64,000 nucleotides of DNA. Source: Oscillospiraceae bacterium. GTDB lineage: Bacteria; Bacillota; Clostridia; Oscillospirales; Ruminococcaceae. The stretch is taken from assembly GCA_009783205.1 (NCBI GenBank), contig WRHO01000001.1, positions 151,530 to 215,529 on the forward strand, given 5' to 3'. Below are positions 8,606-16,387 of the stretch, one piece after another. The notes under the pieces are model-generated. The model had not been told where the DNA came from, made no database searches, and saw only the letters and a list, made by a program, of their open reading frames with translations. Every line of letters starts with the position of its first letter. The first letter of the stretch is position 1. A program made the position numbers and the translations under genes.

Positions 8606-8634
8606 TTGATTTACTCTGACAAAAATGTTATAAT
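8606..8634 (+). promoter_or_regulatory. sigma-A type promoter for the solute-binding protein gene
   Basis: TTGATT (8606-8611), 17-bp spacer, TATAAT (8629-8634). The gene starts 43 bp further on with AGAAGGAGG as ribosome binding site. Confidence 0.75.
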
Positions 8635-8677
8635 GTATATGTGTAAATTATTTTTAAGTTAGAAGGAGGATATATTC

Positions 8678-10111
8678 ATGAAAGCTAAAACAAAAAAAGC
8701 AATTATATTGCTTGCCATGTCTTTGATTATGCTTTGTCTGCTCGCAAACAATTGTCGGGAGGTTGACGGCAGTAATTTGATTCAAACGCATGAAGGTGTT
8801 AAAAAAAGGGCGCACGAGCTTAAAGAACACGAGGCTTTACCGGATATCGAAATTGAAAAAGAGTTGAGAATATTATCGTGGTACAGCTTGGACGAGGGTT
8901 CGCCCACGGCGGAGCTGTACAAAGCTAAGTATTGGCCCTCAATTGAAACCGAGGTTAATGAAAAAGGCGACGAGGTTGAGGTCGACAGAAAAATTTTCGA
9001 AATACTTAATACATCGTATGAAAACCGTTATACGCGTCTAACCTCGTTAATTATGTCGGGGGATTCGCCCGACCTCTTCTTGTTTGAAGAGCGCGGCTTC
9101 CCCTACGGGGTTTTCAAAGACCAGTTTTCGCCTATAGACGACCTTATTGATTTAAACGCGCCCGAGTGGGAGCCGACAAGGGACGTTATCGACCTTTTCC
9201 AATGGGGCGGAAAGAATTATACGGCAATAACCGAATTGAACAACTCGTCCGCACTTTTGTACTATAGGAAGAGCGTTATTCAAGAAGCCGGCTTAACCGA
9301 CCCCGCAAAGCTTTGGGAGCAAAACGATTGGACGTGGGACACCTTCCGCAGTATGTGTCAACAGTTTTCAAAGCCCGACGAAAAATGGGGAATTATCGGA
9401 TATTATATTGACGAAGCCGCCATTCTCTCTACCGGAACGGGAATAATTTCAATCGAAGACGGCTTACTTAAAAGCAATATGGACGATTCTCGTATTGAAC
9501 GCGCAATGGATTTTCTTCACGAATTGGCAACTAAGGAATTTAGATTCCCCTATCACGAAAAAACAAATTATCAAATTCAACCCACACAATTCAGAAGCGG
9601 CGAAGTTCTCTTTTGGAACGACGGCCCCTGGAGATATCAGGAGACACTCGTTAAAATAAGCGAAGCGGAACAGTGGGATGACGACGAAATAGGAATAGTG
9701 CCGTTCCCCCGCGACCCCAAGGCGAGCGAATTTTTCCACCGCGGAAAACAGGACGCTTTAATGCTTGTCGCCGGCTCGGAAAACAAGGATGGGTTCAGAG
9801 CTTGGACACAATGCTCGATTATCGCTAATTTTGACCCCGAAATGAAGAAACAGGGGCGCGAAAAAGCGAAAGAAGACTATAAGTGGACAGACGCGCATCT
9901 CGACACATTAGAAAAAATAAGAGACTTATCGCCCGTATGGGACTTTAAAAACGGTATCGGCGCAGATATAAGCGACCCCGTATTAGATTCTCCCGTCGAA
10001 AATCTTTCAAAGCCTATCATTGTTTTAGGTGAATCGTATACAAAAATGCGAAGCGAATACAGAGGTGTAATTGAGGCACGTCTCGCCGAAATGAACGCAT
10101 CGGTAAGTTAA
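8678..10111 (+). CDS. extracellular solute-binding protein, sugar ABC transporter family 1-like
   Basis: Exported protein of 477 aa. A Lys-rich n-region and hydrophobic stretch (AIILLAMSLIMLCLLA) end at NNC; the residues before Cys27 do not fit a perfect lipobox, so lipid anchoring is likely but not certain. The body has periplasmic-binding-protein features: LRILSWYS-like strand, SGDSPDLFLFEERGFP, NNSSALLYYRKSVIQEAGL, LWEQNDWTWDTF, and GEVLFWNDGPWRY, as in family 1 oligosaccharide binders. It has its own promoter and terminator and no permease or ATPase gene beside it, so it may serve a transporter encoded elsewhere or act as a sensor. Confidence 0.75.
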   Translation: MKAKTKKAIILLAMSLIMLCLLANNCREVDGSNLIQTHEGVKKRAHELKEHEALPDIEIEKELRILSWYSLDEGSPTAELYKAKYWPSIETEVNEKGDEVEVDRKIFEILNTSYENRYTRLTSLIMSGDSPDLFLFEERGFPYGVFKDQFSPIDDLIDLNAPEWEPTRDVIDLFQWGGKNYTAITELNNSSALLYYRKSVIQEAGLTDPAKLWEQNDWTWDTFRSMCQQFSKPDEKWGIIGYYIDEAAILSTGTGIISIEDGLLKSNMDDSRIERAMDFLHELATKEFRFPYHEKTNYQIQPTQFRSGEVLFWNDGPWRYQETLVKISEAEQWDDDEIGIVPFPRDPKASEFFHRGKQDALMLVAGSENKDGFRAWTQCSIIANFDPEMKKQGREKAKEDYKWTDAHLDTLEKIRDLSPVWDFKNGIGADISDPVLDSPVENLSKPIIVLGESYTKMRSEYRGVIEARLAEMNASVS

Positions 10112-10130
10112 GTTTAGAGTTAGTTAGTTA

Positions 10131-10162
10131 AAAAAGCGGGAGCGTCGGGCTCCCGCTTTTTT
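10131..10162. terminator. bidirectional terminator between convergent genes
   Basis: GCGGGAGC / GCTCCCGC with a 5-nt loop, flanked by A5 on the left and T6 on the right, so it can serve both the solute-binding protein gene (+) and the aldolase operon (-). Confidence 0.85.
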
Positions 10163-10163
10163 A

Positions 10164-10838
10164 TCAACTATATTTCTTATATCCCGGGTGTCTTCCGGTT
10201 ATACCGTATCGCGCTCTTAAGCTACAAAGCTCTTCTATATCGGGGCGGGCAATCTCTTTTGCGCCGCCGAGAATGTTCGCGTTTATAACAATCTTTGCCG
10301 AGTGTTCAAGCGTTTCCATACGATGAAAAGCCGTTTTTAAGTCACAGCCTACCGTCAACGCCCCATGATTTTGTAGGAGCAGGGCGTCGTGAATTTGCAA
10401 AAGCCCCGCTATTGAATCGCCGACCTCATCTGTTGAGGGGGTTGCATATTTTGCAACGGGAGCCGAGCCGATTGTTAAAACCGTTTCCATAATCGAATAA
10501 TCGTCGAGAGGCTTTCCCGCCACGGCAAACGCCGTTGCACAGGGCGGATGGGCGTGTATCACCGCGTTCACGTCGTCGCGTTCGGCATAACAACGCAAGT
10601 GCATTTTAAACTCCGACGACGGCTTGTGTTCAGAATCGCTGCAGGTATTTCCCGAGGCGTCGATTTTGATAACATTTTCGGGGGTGACGTCGGACTTGCT
10701 TATTCCGGAGGGGGTAACTAAAAAGCTATTATTGTTTAGCTTAACCGAAAGGTTTCCGTCATTTGCGGCGACCCAACCGAGCCACCACATTTTGCCGCAA
10801 GCTACGGCTATTTGCTTACGTATTTCGTTTTCACTCAT
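10164..10838 (-). CDS. class II aldolase/adducin family protein (L-fuculose-phosphate aldolase-like)
   Basis: Zinc-dependent aldolase fold of 224 aa. Phosphate- and substrate-loop features AANDGNLSVKL and VTPSGISKSD, zinc ligands in VIHAHPPCATAF and the later LLQNHGALTVG, and the acid/base region EFKMHLRCYAE are visible. The family cleaves sugar 1-phosphates such as fuculose- or rhamnulose-phosphate to DHAP and an aldehyde, and also includes methylthioribulose-phosphate dehydratases; the sequence alone does not separate these. It is the last gene of a four-gene minus-strand operon and overlaps the HD gene by 8 bp. Confidence 0.85.
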   Translation of the reverse strand: MSENEIRKQIAVACGKMWWLGWVAANDGNLSVKLNNNSFLVTPSGISKSDVTPENVIKIDASGNTCSDSEHKPSSEFKMHLRCYAERDDVNAVIHAHPPCATAFAVAGKPLDDYSIMETVLTIGSAPVAKYATPSTDEVGDSIAGLLQIHDALLLQNHGALTVGCDLKTAFHRMETLEHSAKIVINANILGGAKEIARPDIEELCSLRARYGITGRHPGYKKYS

Positions 10839-11289
10839 AGTTGTATTTGAATATTTTGAAGGTTTCGAGTAAGGAACAGTATTTGTCTATAAAGCATACG
10901 AGCCACGCTTCTTTACAGGTGGGGATATTGATGAGCGTCATAGGCCACATATGCTTTCTTATTATATTGCGTTCTTTTTTGTTTAGCGAAAATTGACTGT
11001 CTGCGTTTTTTAAAGCAATTTTAGGGTGTTTAAACCCGTGAAGCTTATCCCAGTCATCGTGCCAGTCGTAAAGAAAAAAATCGTGTAAAAGCGCGCCGCG
11101 AATGAGACTTCGAAAGTCCACCTTAATACGCATTTTCCGCGCAAAACGACAGCTATATTCCGCAACGGCGACGCTGTGCGAATATACCGATACATCGCCG
11201 TGTTGTACATATTCCTTTGCTTTTAACATTTCGGGGGCGTCGAGAATCTCCGTTATGTCGTCTTTATACGACATTATATGCTTCATCAT
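10831..11289 (-). CDS. HD-domain phosphohydrolase family protein
   Basis: 152-aa cytoplasmic protein. The HD superfamily metal site is visible as SVYSHSVAVAEYS (first His) and the doublet ALLHDFFLYDWHDD, with IIRKHMWPM as a later His. HD proteins hydrolyse phosphate esters of nucleotides and related molecules; the substrate here cannot be read. It overlaps both neighbours (stop/start overlap ATGA with the membrane protein upstream, 8 bp with the aldolase downstream), showing a single transcript. Confidence 0.82.
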   Translation of the reverse strand: MMKHIMSYKDDITEILDAPEMLKAKEYVQHGDVSVYSHSVAVAEYSCRFARKMRIKVDFRSLIRGALLHDFFLYDWHDDWDKLHGFKHPKIALKNADSQFSLNKKERNIIRKHMWPMTLINIPTCKEAWLVCFIDKYCSLLETFKIFKYNYE

Positions 11290-12071
11290 TCTAACTCCAA
11301 TTCTTTTTCTTGTTTTGCTGTTTCGACATCTGTACCGTTGTTCTCGGGTTCACCGTTAGGGCGAAGTCTGCGAATTGTTTCGATATTCTTTTTAATGTTT
11401 TCGTTTATATTTTTGAACACGGCGTCGCGAAACTCGCGAATTTGTCGCCGTTTACCCGTTTTAAGAAGATTTTTCATTAAAAATTCGCGAAGCTGTTCAT
11501 ACGAAAGTTTTTTGAGGGTTTCTTGTATATTGACGTGTCGTTTAATCTGTACAATTGCATCAAACCCTATGATTAAGGTCATAACCGCGCTTAATGCCGC
11601 GAGCAGATACATATTTAACGAAAGGGTAAATGTCGAAACAACATCATATAAAAAAAACGTCATAAATACAGAACACACACCCCAAAAAAGCGAGGAAACG
11701 AGCGAAATCCTATTTTTATATGAAAACTTATTTGTAATTTTAAGCGCACTGTAATCCCAAAGTTGTTTCTTAAATGCCCGTTCGAGAAAGCTCCCCGCCG
11801 CATATTCGAGGGTCGTGGCGGATAACGCACCTACTACAAAAACTAAAATTATATTAATATACGGGTTAGGGTAAAAAGCTTTTAACGGAATCCCTATTAA
11901 AGAGAAAAGTATGCCGCCTATTCCGTAAATAGGAATATACGGGCCGGTTAAAAAACCCCGATTTATAAATCGCTTATGGCTTACCGATTCAATCGCGCTT
12001 TCTAAAACCCAACCCATTACGTTATATAAATAAAATAAAAATATCCAATATAAAAAAGTCTCTAAAAACAT
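11286..12071 (-). CDS. putative ABC-transporter type IV membrane protein (CmpB-like)
   Basis: 261 aa with about five membrane segments in the N-terminal two thirds and a positively charged cytoplasmic tail. The opening LYNVMGWVLESAIESVSHKRFINRGFLTGPYIP has the W-E-x7-9-R-x-NRGFLxGPxxPIYG pattern I associate with the family annotated putative ABC transporter type IV (PF06541), common in Clostridia and of unknown function. The C-terminal 70 residues are Lys/Arg-rich and probably coiled. Middle of the minus operon, 9 bp after the upstream gene. Confidence 0.75.
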   Translation of the reverse strand: MFLETFLYWIFLFYLYNVMGWVLESAIESVSHKRFINRGFLTGPYIPIYGIGGILFSLIGIPLKAFYPNPYINIILVFVVGALSATTLEYAAGSFLERAFKKQLWDYSALKITNKFSYKNRISLVSSLFWGVCSVFMTFFLYDVVSTFTLSLNMYLLAALSAVMTLIIGFDAIVQIKRHVNIQETLKKLSYEQLREFLMKNLLKTGKRRQIREFRDAVFKNINENIKKNIETIRRLRPNGEPENNGTDVETAKQEKELELE

Positions 12072-12079
12072 CTGTTCGC

Positions 12080-12865
12080 TTATTTTACCTTTTTATTATT
12101 TATTTTCGCGTTTATATATGACGGGTCAACATTGACCCATTTACCGCCGCGAATCTCGGCAAGACCTCTTTCAAATTCGGCGTCGAGGTTGAGCATAATC
12201 TGCGCCTTTATAAGGTCGCCGTCGTCGCCGCTCTCAATGAGCCTTTCATATTCCTCTTTGTCAAACTCGTAGAAAATATCGAGAGAGTTCACATCTTTGT
12301 CGGCAACAACACGAAAAGCGACCGCGCGAAATTCGGCGCGAGATTGTTCAATAACCGTGAAAACTATAATTTCACATTCTGTTTTTTTATTGTTGACAAA
12401 GGTGTCGGTAAATATTACTTTTTCGGGCGCGCTCTTCATAACCCTTTCATAAACGGCATTAACCGCATCTGTCATCAACGAGTGTTCAGACGAAATATCC
12501 GTTCCGTAAAAATAATTCTTCACGATGAACCCGCCTAAGACCGCACCGATTGCGAGCATAATCGGAAGGAGTATTAATATTACCTTTAAGTTTGCGCGCG
12601 GCGAATGATACCTCGAGAATCCGAAATTGCTGTGGTCTCCGATTTGTGCGTCGCTCCCGCCCGCATTGTCGCCCGCCGCCTCGGAAAAGTCAATGTGCGA
12701 CGGAACCTTCATGCCTTCATCTGTGACAGATTGAAAAGGCGATTCGCCGGGGGTTGAAGCGTCGCCGAGCGGAGACGTTTTAAGTTCGGGGTCGGGCGGC
12801 GGTAAAACCGGCTCGTCTTCCGTTCCGAACAACTTATTGATTTCATCATTGTTATTTACAGCCAT
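12080..12865 (-). CDS. single-pass membrane protein of unknown function
   Basis: 261 aa. The first ~95 residues are acidic and Pro-rich with no domain visible (LPPPDPELKTSPLG). One membrane helix follows (ANLKVILILLPIMLAIGAVLGGFIV), then an extracytoplasmic ~130-aa domain (EKVIFTDTFVNNKKTECEII, DADFERGLAEIRGGKWVNVD) and a Lys-rich end. The track starts at GTG 12874, but AGAGGTG overlaps that codon; ATG 12865 is correctly spaced. First gene of the operon behind a consensus promoter. Topology and acidic cytoplasmic arm would suit a sensory or regulatory role, but nothing proves it. Confidence 0.7.
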   Translation of the reverse strand: MAVNNNDEINKLFGTEDEPVLPPPDPELKTSPLGDASTPGESPFQSVTDEGMKVPSHIDFSEAAGDNAGGSDAQIGDHSNFGFSRYHSPRANLKVILILLPIMLAIGAVLGGFIVKNYFYGTDISSEHSLMTDAVNAVYERVMKSAPEKVIFTDTFVNNKKTECEIIVFTVIEQSRAEFRAVAFRVVADKDVNSLDIFYEFDKEEYERLIESGDDGDLIKAQIMLNLDAEFERGLAEIRGGKWVNVDPSYINAKINNKKVK

Positions 12866-12905
12866 TTTCCACACCTCTTTTGAAAGTAATACGTAGAATT
12901 AATCC

Positions 12906-12934
12906 ATTATATCACATTTTTTTTATTTTGTCAA
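12906..12934 (-). promoter_or_regulatory. consensus promoter of the minus-strand aldolase operon
   Basis: On the minus strand TTGACA (12934-12929), 17-bp spacer, TATAAT (12911-12906), a perfect sigma-A match about 40 bp before the operon start. Confidence 0.85.
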
Positions 12935-13008
12935 ATATTGTTTTACTTGTTTTTCTTTTTCCGAAATAACAAGAAATGTTCCCGTTATTTTTTTAAACTT
13001 GTCAGCAT

Positions 13009-13101
13009 AAGATTAACAAGAGTGAAGAAAAACCCGTAGAACGGATTTATTCCGTTCGGAGGTTTTTCGTAACTTGCCGAAGAAGATTAACAAGAGTGAA
13101 G
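13009..13101 (+). repeat. AACAAG-CTTG palindromic element with 19-bp direct repeat, upstream of spoIIIAA
   Basis: AAGATTAACAAGAGTGAAG occurs at 13009-13027 and again exactly at 13083-13101, 74 bp apart. Between them lies a long hairpin (GAAAAACC ... GGTTTTTC, inner GAACGGA/TCCGTTC) followed by CTTGCCGAAG. Same plan as the elements at 6.1, 38.7, 39.1, 47.0 and 63.3 kb. No other feature was seen in the 12.9-13.1 kb gap besides the minus-strand promoter. Confidence 0.8.
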
Positions 13102-13123
13102 TTTCTCAAAGGAAATAAAAAAC

Positions 13124-14116
13124 ATGATTACAATAAAGAAAACACCATTTGAAGAGGCGATAGAATATCTCGGTTGTCTCAAGCCGCAATTAGCGGAGTT
13201 AGCGCGAAGTACAACCGATAATGTAAGCGAGATACGCCTGAGAGCGGGACAAGCCGTAACGCTCGAATGTAACGATAAGCGCGTTAAAATAAACCATACG
13301 GTAACGGCGGAGCATATTAAAGAGTGTTTGAAGGAATTTTGCGGACACTCTGTACACAGCTTTGAAAAACAATTTAAGGAAGGGTGGTTAACTCTTCCGG
13401 GCGGGCATCGCGCCGGGTTTACCGGCACGGCGGTATTGCGGGACGGAAAAGTAGACAATATCCGCGATGTTTCATCTGTTAATTTGCGAATTGCGCGACA
13501 ACGCGTCGGGTGCGCCGAGGATTTATATTCGCGACTTTGTAACAGCGAGGAGAAAGGAGAATTTGACGGGCTTCTCATTATAGGAAAACCGTTAAGCGCG
13601 AAAACAACCGTATTACGCGATTTATGCCGCCTTATTTCGGGTAGATATAAAATTGCGTTAATTGATGAACGCTCCGAGGTTGCGGCGTGCGCCTTCGGAA
13701 CACCTACACTTGATATCGGCGAAAATACCGACGTTTTGAACAACTTCCCTAAAGGAGAAGGAATAATGACCGCTTTACGGAGTCTTTCTCCCGAATATAT
13801 AGTCTGTGACGAAATAGGGTGGGAGGTCGGCGAATTGTCGGCTATGGTAAATTGCGGTGTGAAGATGGTTTTAACGGCGCACAGCGGGGGGCTTCGCGAG
13901 GCATATTCATCAGAACGAATCAGGGCGTTACTATCAACGGGTGGGATTTCCCATATAGCCTTATTGGGCTCGGGAAAAAATATAGGGAAGGTTGAATTCT
14001 ATGGAACTAATAAACAACACGAAAATAATAACGGCGGCGATTTCGCTCATAATGGGGACGGGGCTGGGTCTTTATTTTTCATGCCGATTAAAGAAGCGGG
14101 AGGAGTCGCTCCGTGA
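13124..14116 (+). CDS. spoIIIAA: stage III sporulation protein AA
   Basis: AAA/secretion-type ATPase of the SpoIIIA-SpoIIQ feeding tube that links mother cell and forespore. SpoIIIAA features: NVSEIRLRAGQAVTLE, GHRAGFTGTAV, SSVNLRIARQ, Walker B-like SPEYIVCDEIGW, and VLTAHSG. The P-loop reads IGKPLSAKTTVLRD; the residue normally Gly before Lys is Ala, so the motif is not canonical GxxxxGKT. After KNIGKVEFYG a 39-residue Asn/Gly-rich tail runs through the start of spoIIIAB, making the protein 330 aa where about 305-310 is usual. First gene of the operon; no ordinary promoter is evident, as expected for sporulation sigma-E control. Confidence 0.9.
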   Translation: MITIKKTPFEEAIEYLGCLKPQLAELARSTTDNVSEIRLRAGQAVTLECNDKRVKINHTVTAEHIKECLKEFCGHSVHSFEKQFKEGWLTLPGGHRAGFTGTAVLRDGKVDNIRDVSSVNLRIARQRVGCAEDLYSRLCNSEEKGEFDGLLIIGKPLSAKTTVLRDLCRLISGRYKIALIDERSEVAACAFGTPTLDIGENTDVLNNFPKGEGIMTALRSLSPEYIVCDEIGWEVGELSAMVNCGVKMVLTAHSGGLREAYSSERIRALLSTGGISHIALLGSGKNIGKVEFYGTNKQHENNNGGDFAHNGDGAGSLFFMPIKEAGGVAP

Positions 14117-14492
14117 GCTTACACAGGTGTTCAGAGAAATGGCTCTTTTAATAAGATACCGCGCCTTGCCCGTTTCGGAGCTTTTTAACGAGCTTTCGCG
14201 TTATGAATTTATACGCCGCGTATCCGAATGGGGAAACGCGGGGCGCGAAAACTGGGTATCCGTTACAAACGAATTGACAGAACTCGAGGACACCGAACGC
14301 GGCATTGTAAAATCGGTAGGTATGTCGTTAGGAACGAGCGATATAAACGGACAGCTTTCTATGCTCGAGGTCAATTCACAGCTTCTCGCGAAACAGGTGG
14401 AAATAGCCCATGAGCAATACATCAAAAAAGGCAAGCTATATCGTTCGGCGGGGATTTTAGCGGGATTATTTGTAGCGATTTTGGTTATATAG
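14001..14492 (+). CDS. spoIIIAB: stage III sporulation protein AB
   Basis: Membrane-anchored, T2SS-F-like subunit of the forespore feeding channel. One N-terminal helix (IITAAISLIMGTGLGLYFS), then SLRELTQVFREMALLIRYRALPVSELF typical of SpoIIIAB, and a C-terminal hydrophobic helix (AGILAGLFVAILVI). ATG 14001 is preceded by GGGAAGG at a good distance; the track TTG 13992 is too close to it. It overlaps spoIIIAA by 116 bp. Its TAG stop is inside the terminal inverted repeat of the element at 14487-14649. 163 aa. Confidence 0.9.
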   Translation: MELINNTKIITAAISLIMGTGLGLYFSCRLKKREESLRELTQVFREMALLIRYRALPVSELFNELSRYEFIRRVSEWGNAGRENWVSVTNELTELEDTERGIVKSVGMSLGTSDINGQLSMLEVNSQLLAKQVEIAHEQYIKKGKLYRSAGILAGLFVAILVI

Positions 14493-14649
14493 AAGTTCCG
14501 CTTGGCATTTGCGTTTTATTCGCAGACAAATTTTGTGTCAGACAAAGCGTTTTTTGTGCGAATATACGCTTATATTTAAGCAAAAATCAACGAAGCATAA
14601 CGCAAAATTTACAAGATGAAAGTGTAAATGTTAAGCGGAACTGCTATAT
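14487..14649 (+). mobile_element. MITE-like element with terminal inverted repeats, between spoIIIAB and spoIIIAC
   Basis: 163 bp without a gene. The ends are inverted repeats: ATATAGAAGTTCCGCTTGGC on the left, and ATATAGCAGTTCCGCTTAAC as the complement of the right end; the similarity continues about 8 more bases. The inner sequence (GTCAGACAA...GCGAATATACGCTTATATTTAAG) recurs in reverse orientation in the element at 21785-21950. It carries the spoIIIAB stop codon and ends 11 bp before spoIIIAC. Confidence 0.7.
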
Positions 14650-14660
14650 GAGGTAAGATT

Positions 14661-14855
14661 ATGGAGCTTGATTTAATTTTTCAAATAGCGGGGGTGGGAA
14701 TAATCGTCGCCGTGCTTTCCCAATTATTGAAGCAATCGGGGCGCGAGGAACAATCCCTCATGGTAAGTATTGCGGGCTTGGTCGTTGTGCTTTTCATGGT
14801 CATAAGAGAAATAGGGGTCTTATTCGATACAATAAAGAATGTGTTCGGATTCTGA
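14661..14855 (+). CDS. spoIIIAC: stage III sporulation protein AC
   Basis: 64-aa two-helix membrane protein. IFQIAGVGIIVAVLSQLLKQSGREEQSLMVSIAGLVV is a close match to the SpoIIIAC family, which resembles half of SpoIIIAD. GAGGTAAG precedes ATG 14661, directly after the 163-bp element. Part of the sigma-E operon for the SpoIIIA channel. Confidence 0.93.
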   Translation: MELDLIFQIAGVGIIVAVLSQLLKQSGREEQSLMVSIAGLVVVLFMVIREIGVLFDTIKNVFGF

Positions 14856-14887
14856 CGCGACAAACACGTTCTTGAGGAGGTGTAAAT

Positions 14888-15277
14888 ATGAACATATTCC
14901 CGTTAATCGGCGCGGGCTTAATTGCCGCAATGATTTCGCTTGTGCTAAAACAGTACAAGCCCGAATTCGGAATGTACATTTCGTTAATTACCGGGATTAT
15001 TATACTTATTGTAATAATGAAACAAGCGTCCCCCGTAATTGAAACGATTGAGGAATTGATTGCCGCGGTAAGCCTCGACGTTGTATACGGCGCGGCACTT
15101 CTCAAAGCGTTGGCAATATGCTATATAACACAGCTCGCGAGCGACACCTGTAAAGATTCCGGTGAAACGGCAATAGCGGCAAAAATAGAAATGGGCGGAA
15201 AGTTAGCAATTGTCCTCGTTTCTCTCCCGCTGTTTAAAGGTATTGCGGATACGGTAACTAATCTTATTAATATATAA
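14888..15277 (+). CDS. spoIIIAD: stage III sporulation protein AD
   Basis: 129-aa membrane protein. LIGAGLIAAMISLVLKQYKPEFGMYISLITGIIIL is the SpoIIIAC-like half, and KALAICYITQLASDTCKDSGETAIAAKIEMGGK the conserved SpoIIIAD C-terminal half. GGAGGTG precedes ATG 14888. Lies between spoIIIAC and spoIIIAE in the standard order. Confidence 0.93.
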   Translation: MNIFPLIGAGLIAAMISLVLKQYKPEFGMYISLITGIIILIVIMKQASPVIETIEELIAAVSLDVVYGAALLKALAICYITQLASDTCKDSGETAIAAKIEMGGKLAIVLVSLPLFKGIADTVTNLINI

Positions 15278-15292
15278 CAGGAAGTTAAAAAA

Positions 15293-16387
15293 ATGAAAAA
15301 AATCATATTATTTATACTAATTGTAATATTATTTCCGCAAGCTTTCGTTGCTGCGGAGGAATTTGTTCAGGACTTCGGACAAGATGAAATTCGCGAGGCG
15401 TTGCCGGAAACTGCACAAGAATATATGGAAAACATAAAGCCGCTCGAATTAACATTTAGCGCGGTTGTATCGGAGATATGGGAGCTTTTGAAAAAGGAAG
15501 TCACAAAGCCTTTAAAAATGCTTGTATCCTTAACGGGTGTGATAATACTGTGCGCCGCCGCCGAAACCCTCAGAGCTTCGGGCGAAAAGGCGGGTTCAAA
15601 TTCTCACGCGTTTGAAATTGCGGGTGTTTTGGCGGGGGCGGGAATTATGAGCGCGTCAATTGCCGAGAGCGTAACGCGAACGAGCCAGACGCTTACCGCG
15701 GCGGCGGCGTTTATGCTGACATTTATTCCGATTTTGGCGGGGATTATGGCGGTTATGGGACAGGTCGTTTCGGCGGGATTATTCAACACGTCTGTATTGC
15801 TCGCCGCCCAATTATTCTCACAGGTTATGGTGACGGCGTTAATGCCGTTATCCGCGTCAATTTTAGGGGTGTCAATTGCGGGCGCGGTAAGTCCCGATTT
15901 GAAAACGGAGAACCTTGCAAAAACGGTCAAGACGGTCGTTATATGGGTGTTGGGTTTTTTGGCAACGGTGTTTACCGGACTTCTCACGGTACAAAGCCTC
16001 GTTTCGGGAAACACCGATACCGTAACAATGAAGGCGGTAAAGTTTACCGTTTCGGGGGGCGTTCCGATAATAGGCGGCGCAGTCTCTGACGCATTAGGCG
16101 TCGTAAACGGAAGCGTCGCCGTTCTTAAAAGCAGTACGGGTGCGTTCGGTATAATTTCAATAGTCGCGGTTTGTCTTCCGTCGATTATATCCGTCGTGTG
16201 CTTTCGAATTGCGTTGAGCTTAGCGGGGGCGGTAAGCGATATGTTCGGTTCGGCGAGATTAAGCTCGCTTTTAAAAAGCGGAGAAAGCGTTCTTTCTGTT
16301 ATTTTGGCTATGTCGGTTTGTTTTATGTTGATTATGCTCGTATCTGTCGCGCTTATGATAAAAATAGGAAGCGGGGGGGGATTATGA
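15293..16387 (+). CDS. spoIIIAE: stage III sporulation protein AE
   Basis: 364-aa polytopic membrane protein with an N-terminal signal sequence (ILFILIVILFPQAFVAAEE) and seven or eight later membrane segments. MSASIAESVTRTSQTLTAA, FIPILAGIMAVMGQVVSAG and GVPIIGGAVSDALGVVNGS are strongly conserved SpoIIIAE stretches. It probably forms the membrane base of the channel. Its TGA overlaps the spoIIIAF ATG as ATGA. Confidence 0.93.
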   Translation: MKKIILFILIVILFPQAFVAAEEFVQDFGQDEIREALPETAQEYMENIKPLELTFSAVVSEIWELLKKEVTKPLKMLVSLTGVIILCAAAETLRASGEKAGSNSHAFEIAGVLAGAGIMSASIAESVTRTSQTLTAAAAFMLTFIPILAGIMAVMGQVVSAGLFNTSVLLAAQLFSQVMVTALMPLSASILGVSIAGAVSPDLKTENLAKTVKTVVIWVLGFLATVFTGLLTVQSLVSGNTDTVTMKAVKFTVSGGVPIIGGAVSDALGVVNGSVAVLKSSTGAFGIISIVAVCLPSIISVVCFRIALSLAGAVSDMFGSARLSSLLKSGESVLSVILAMSVCFMLIMLVSVALMIKIGSGGGL

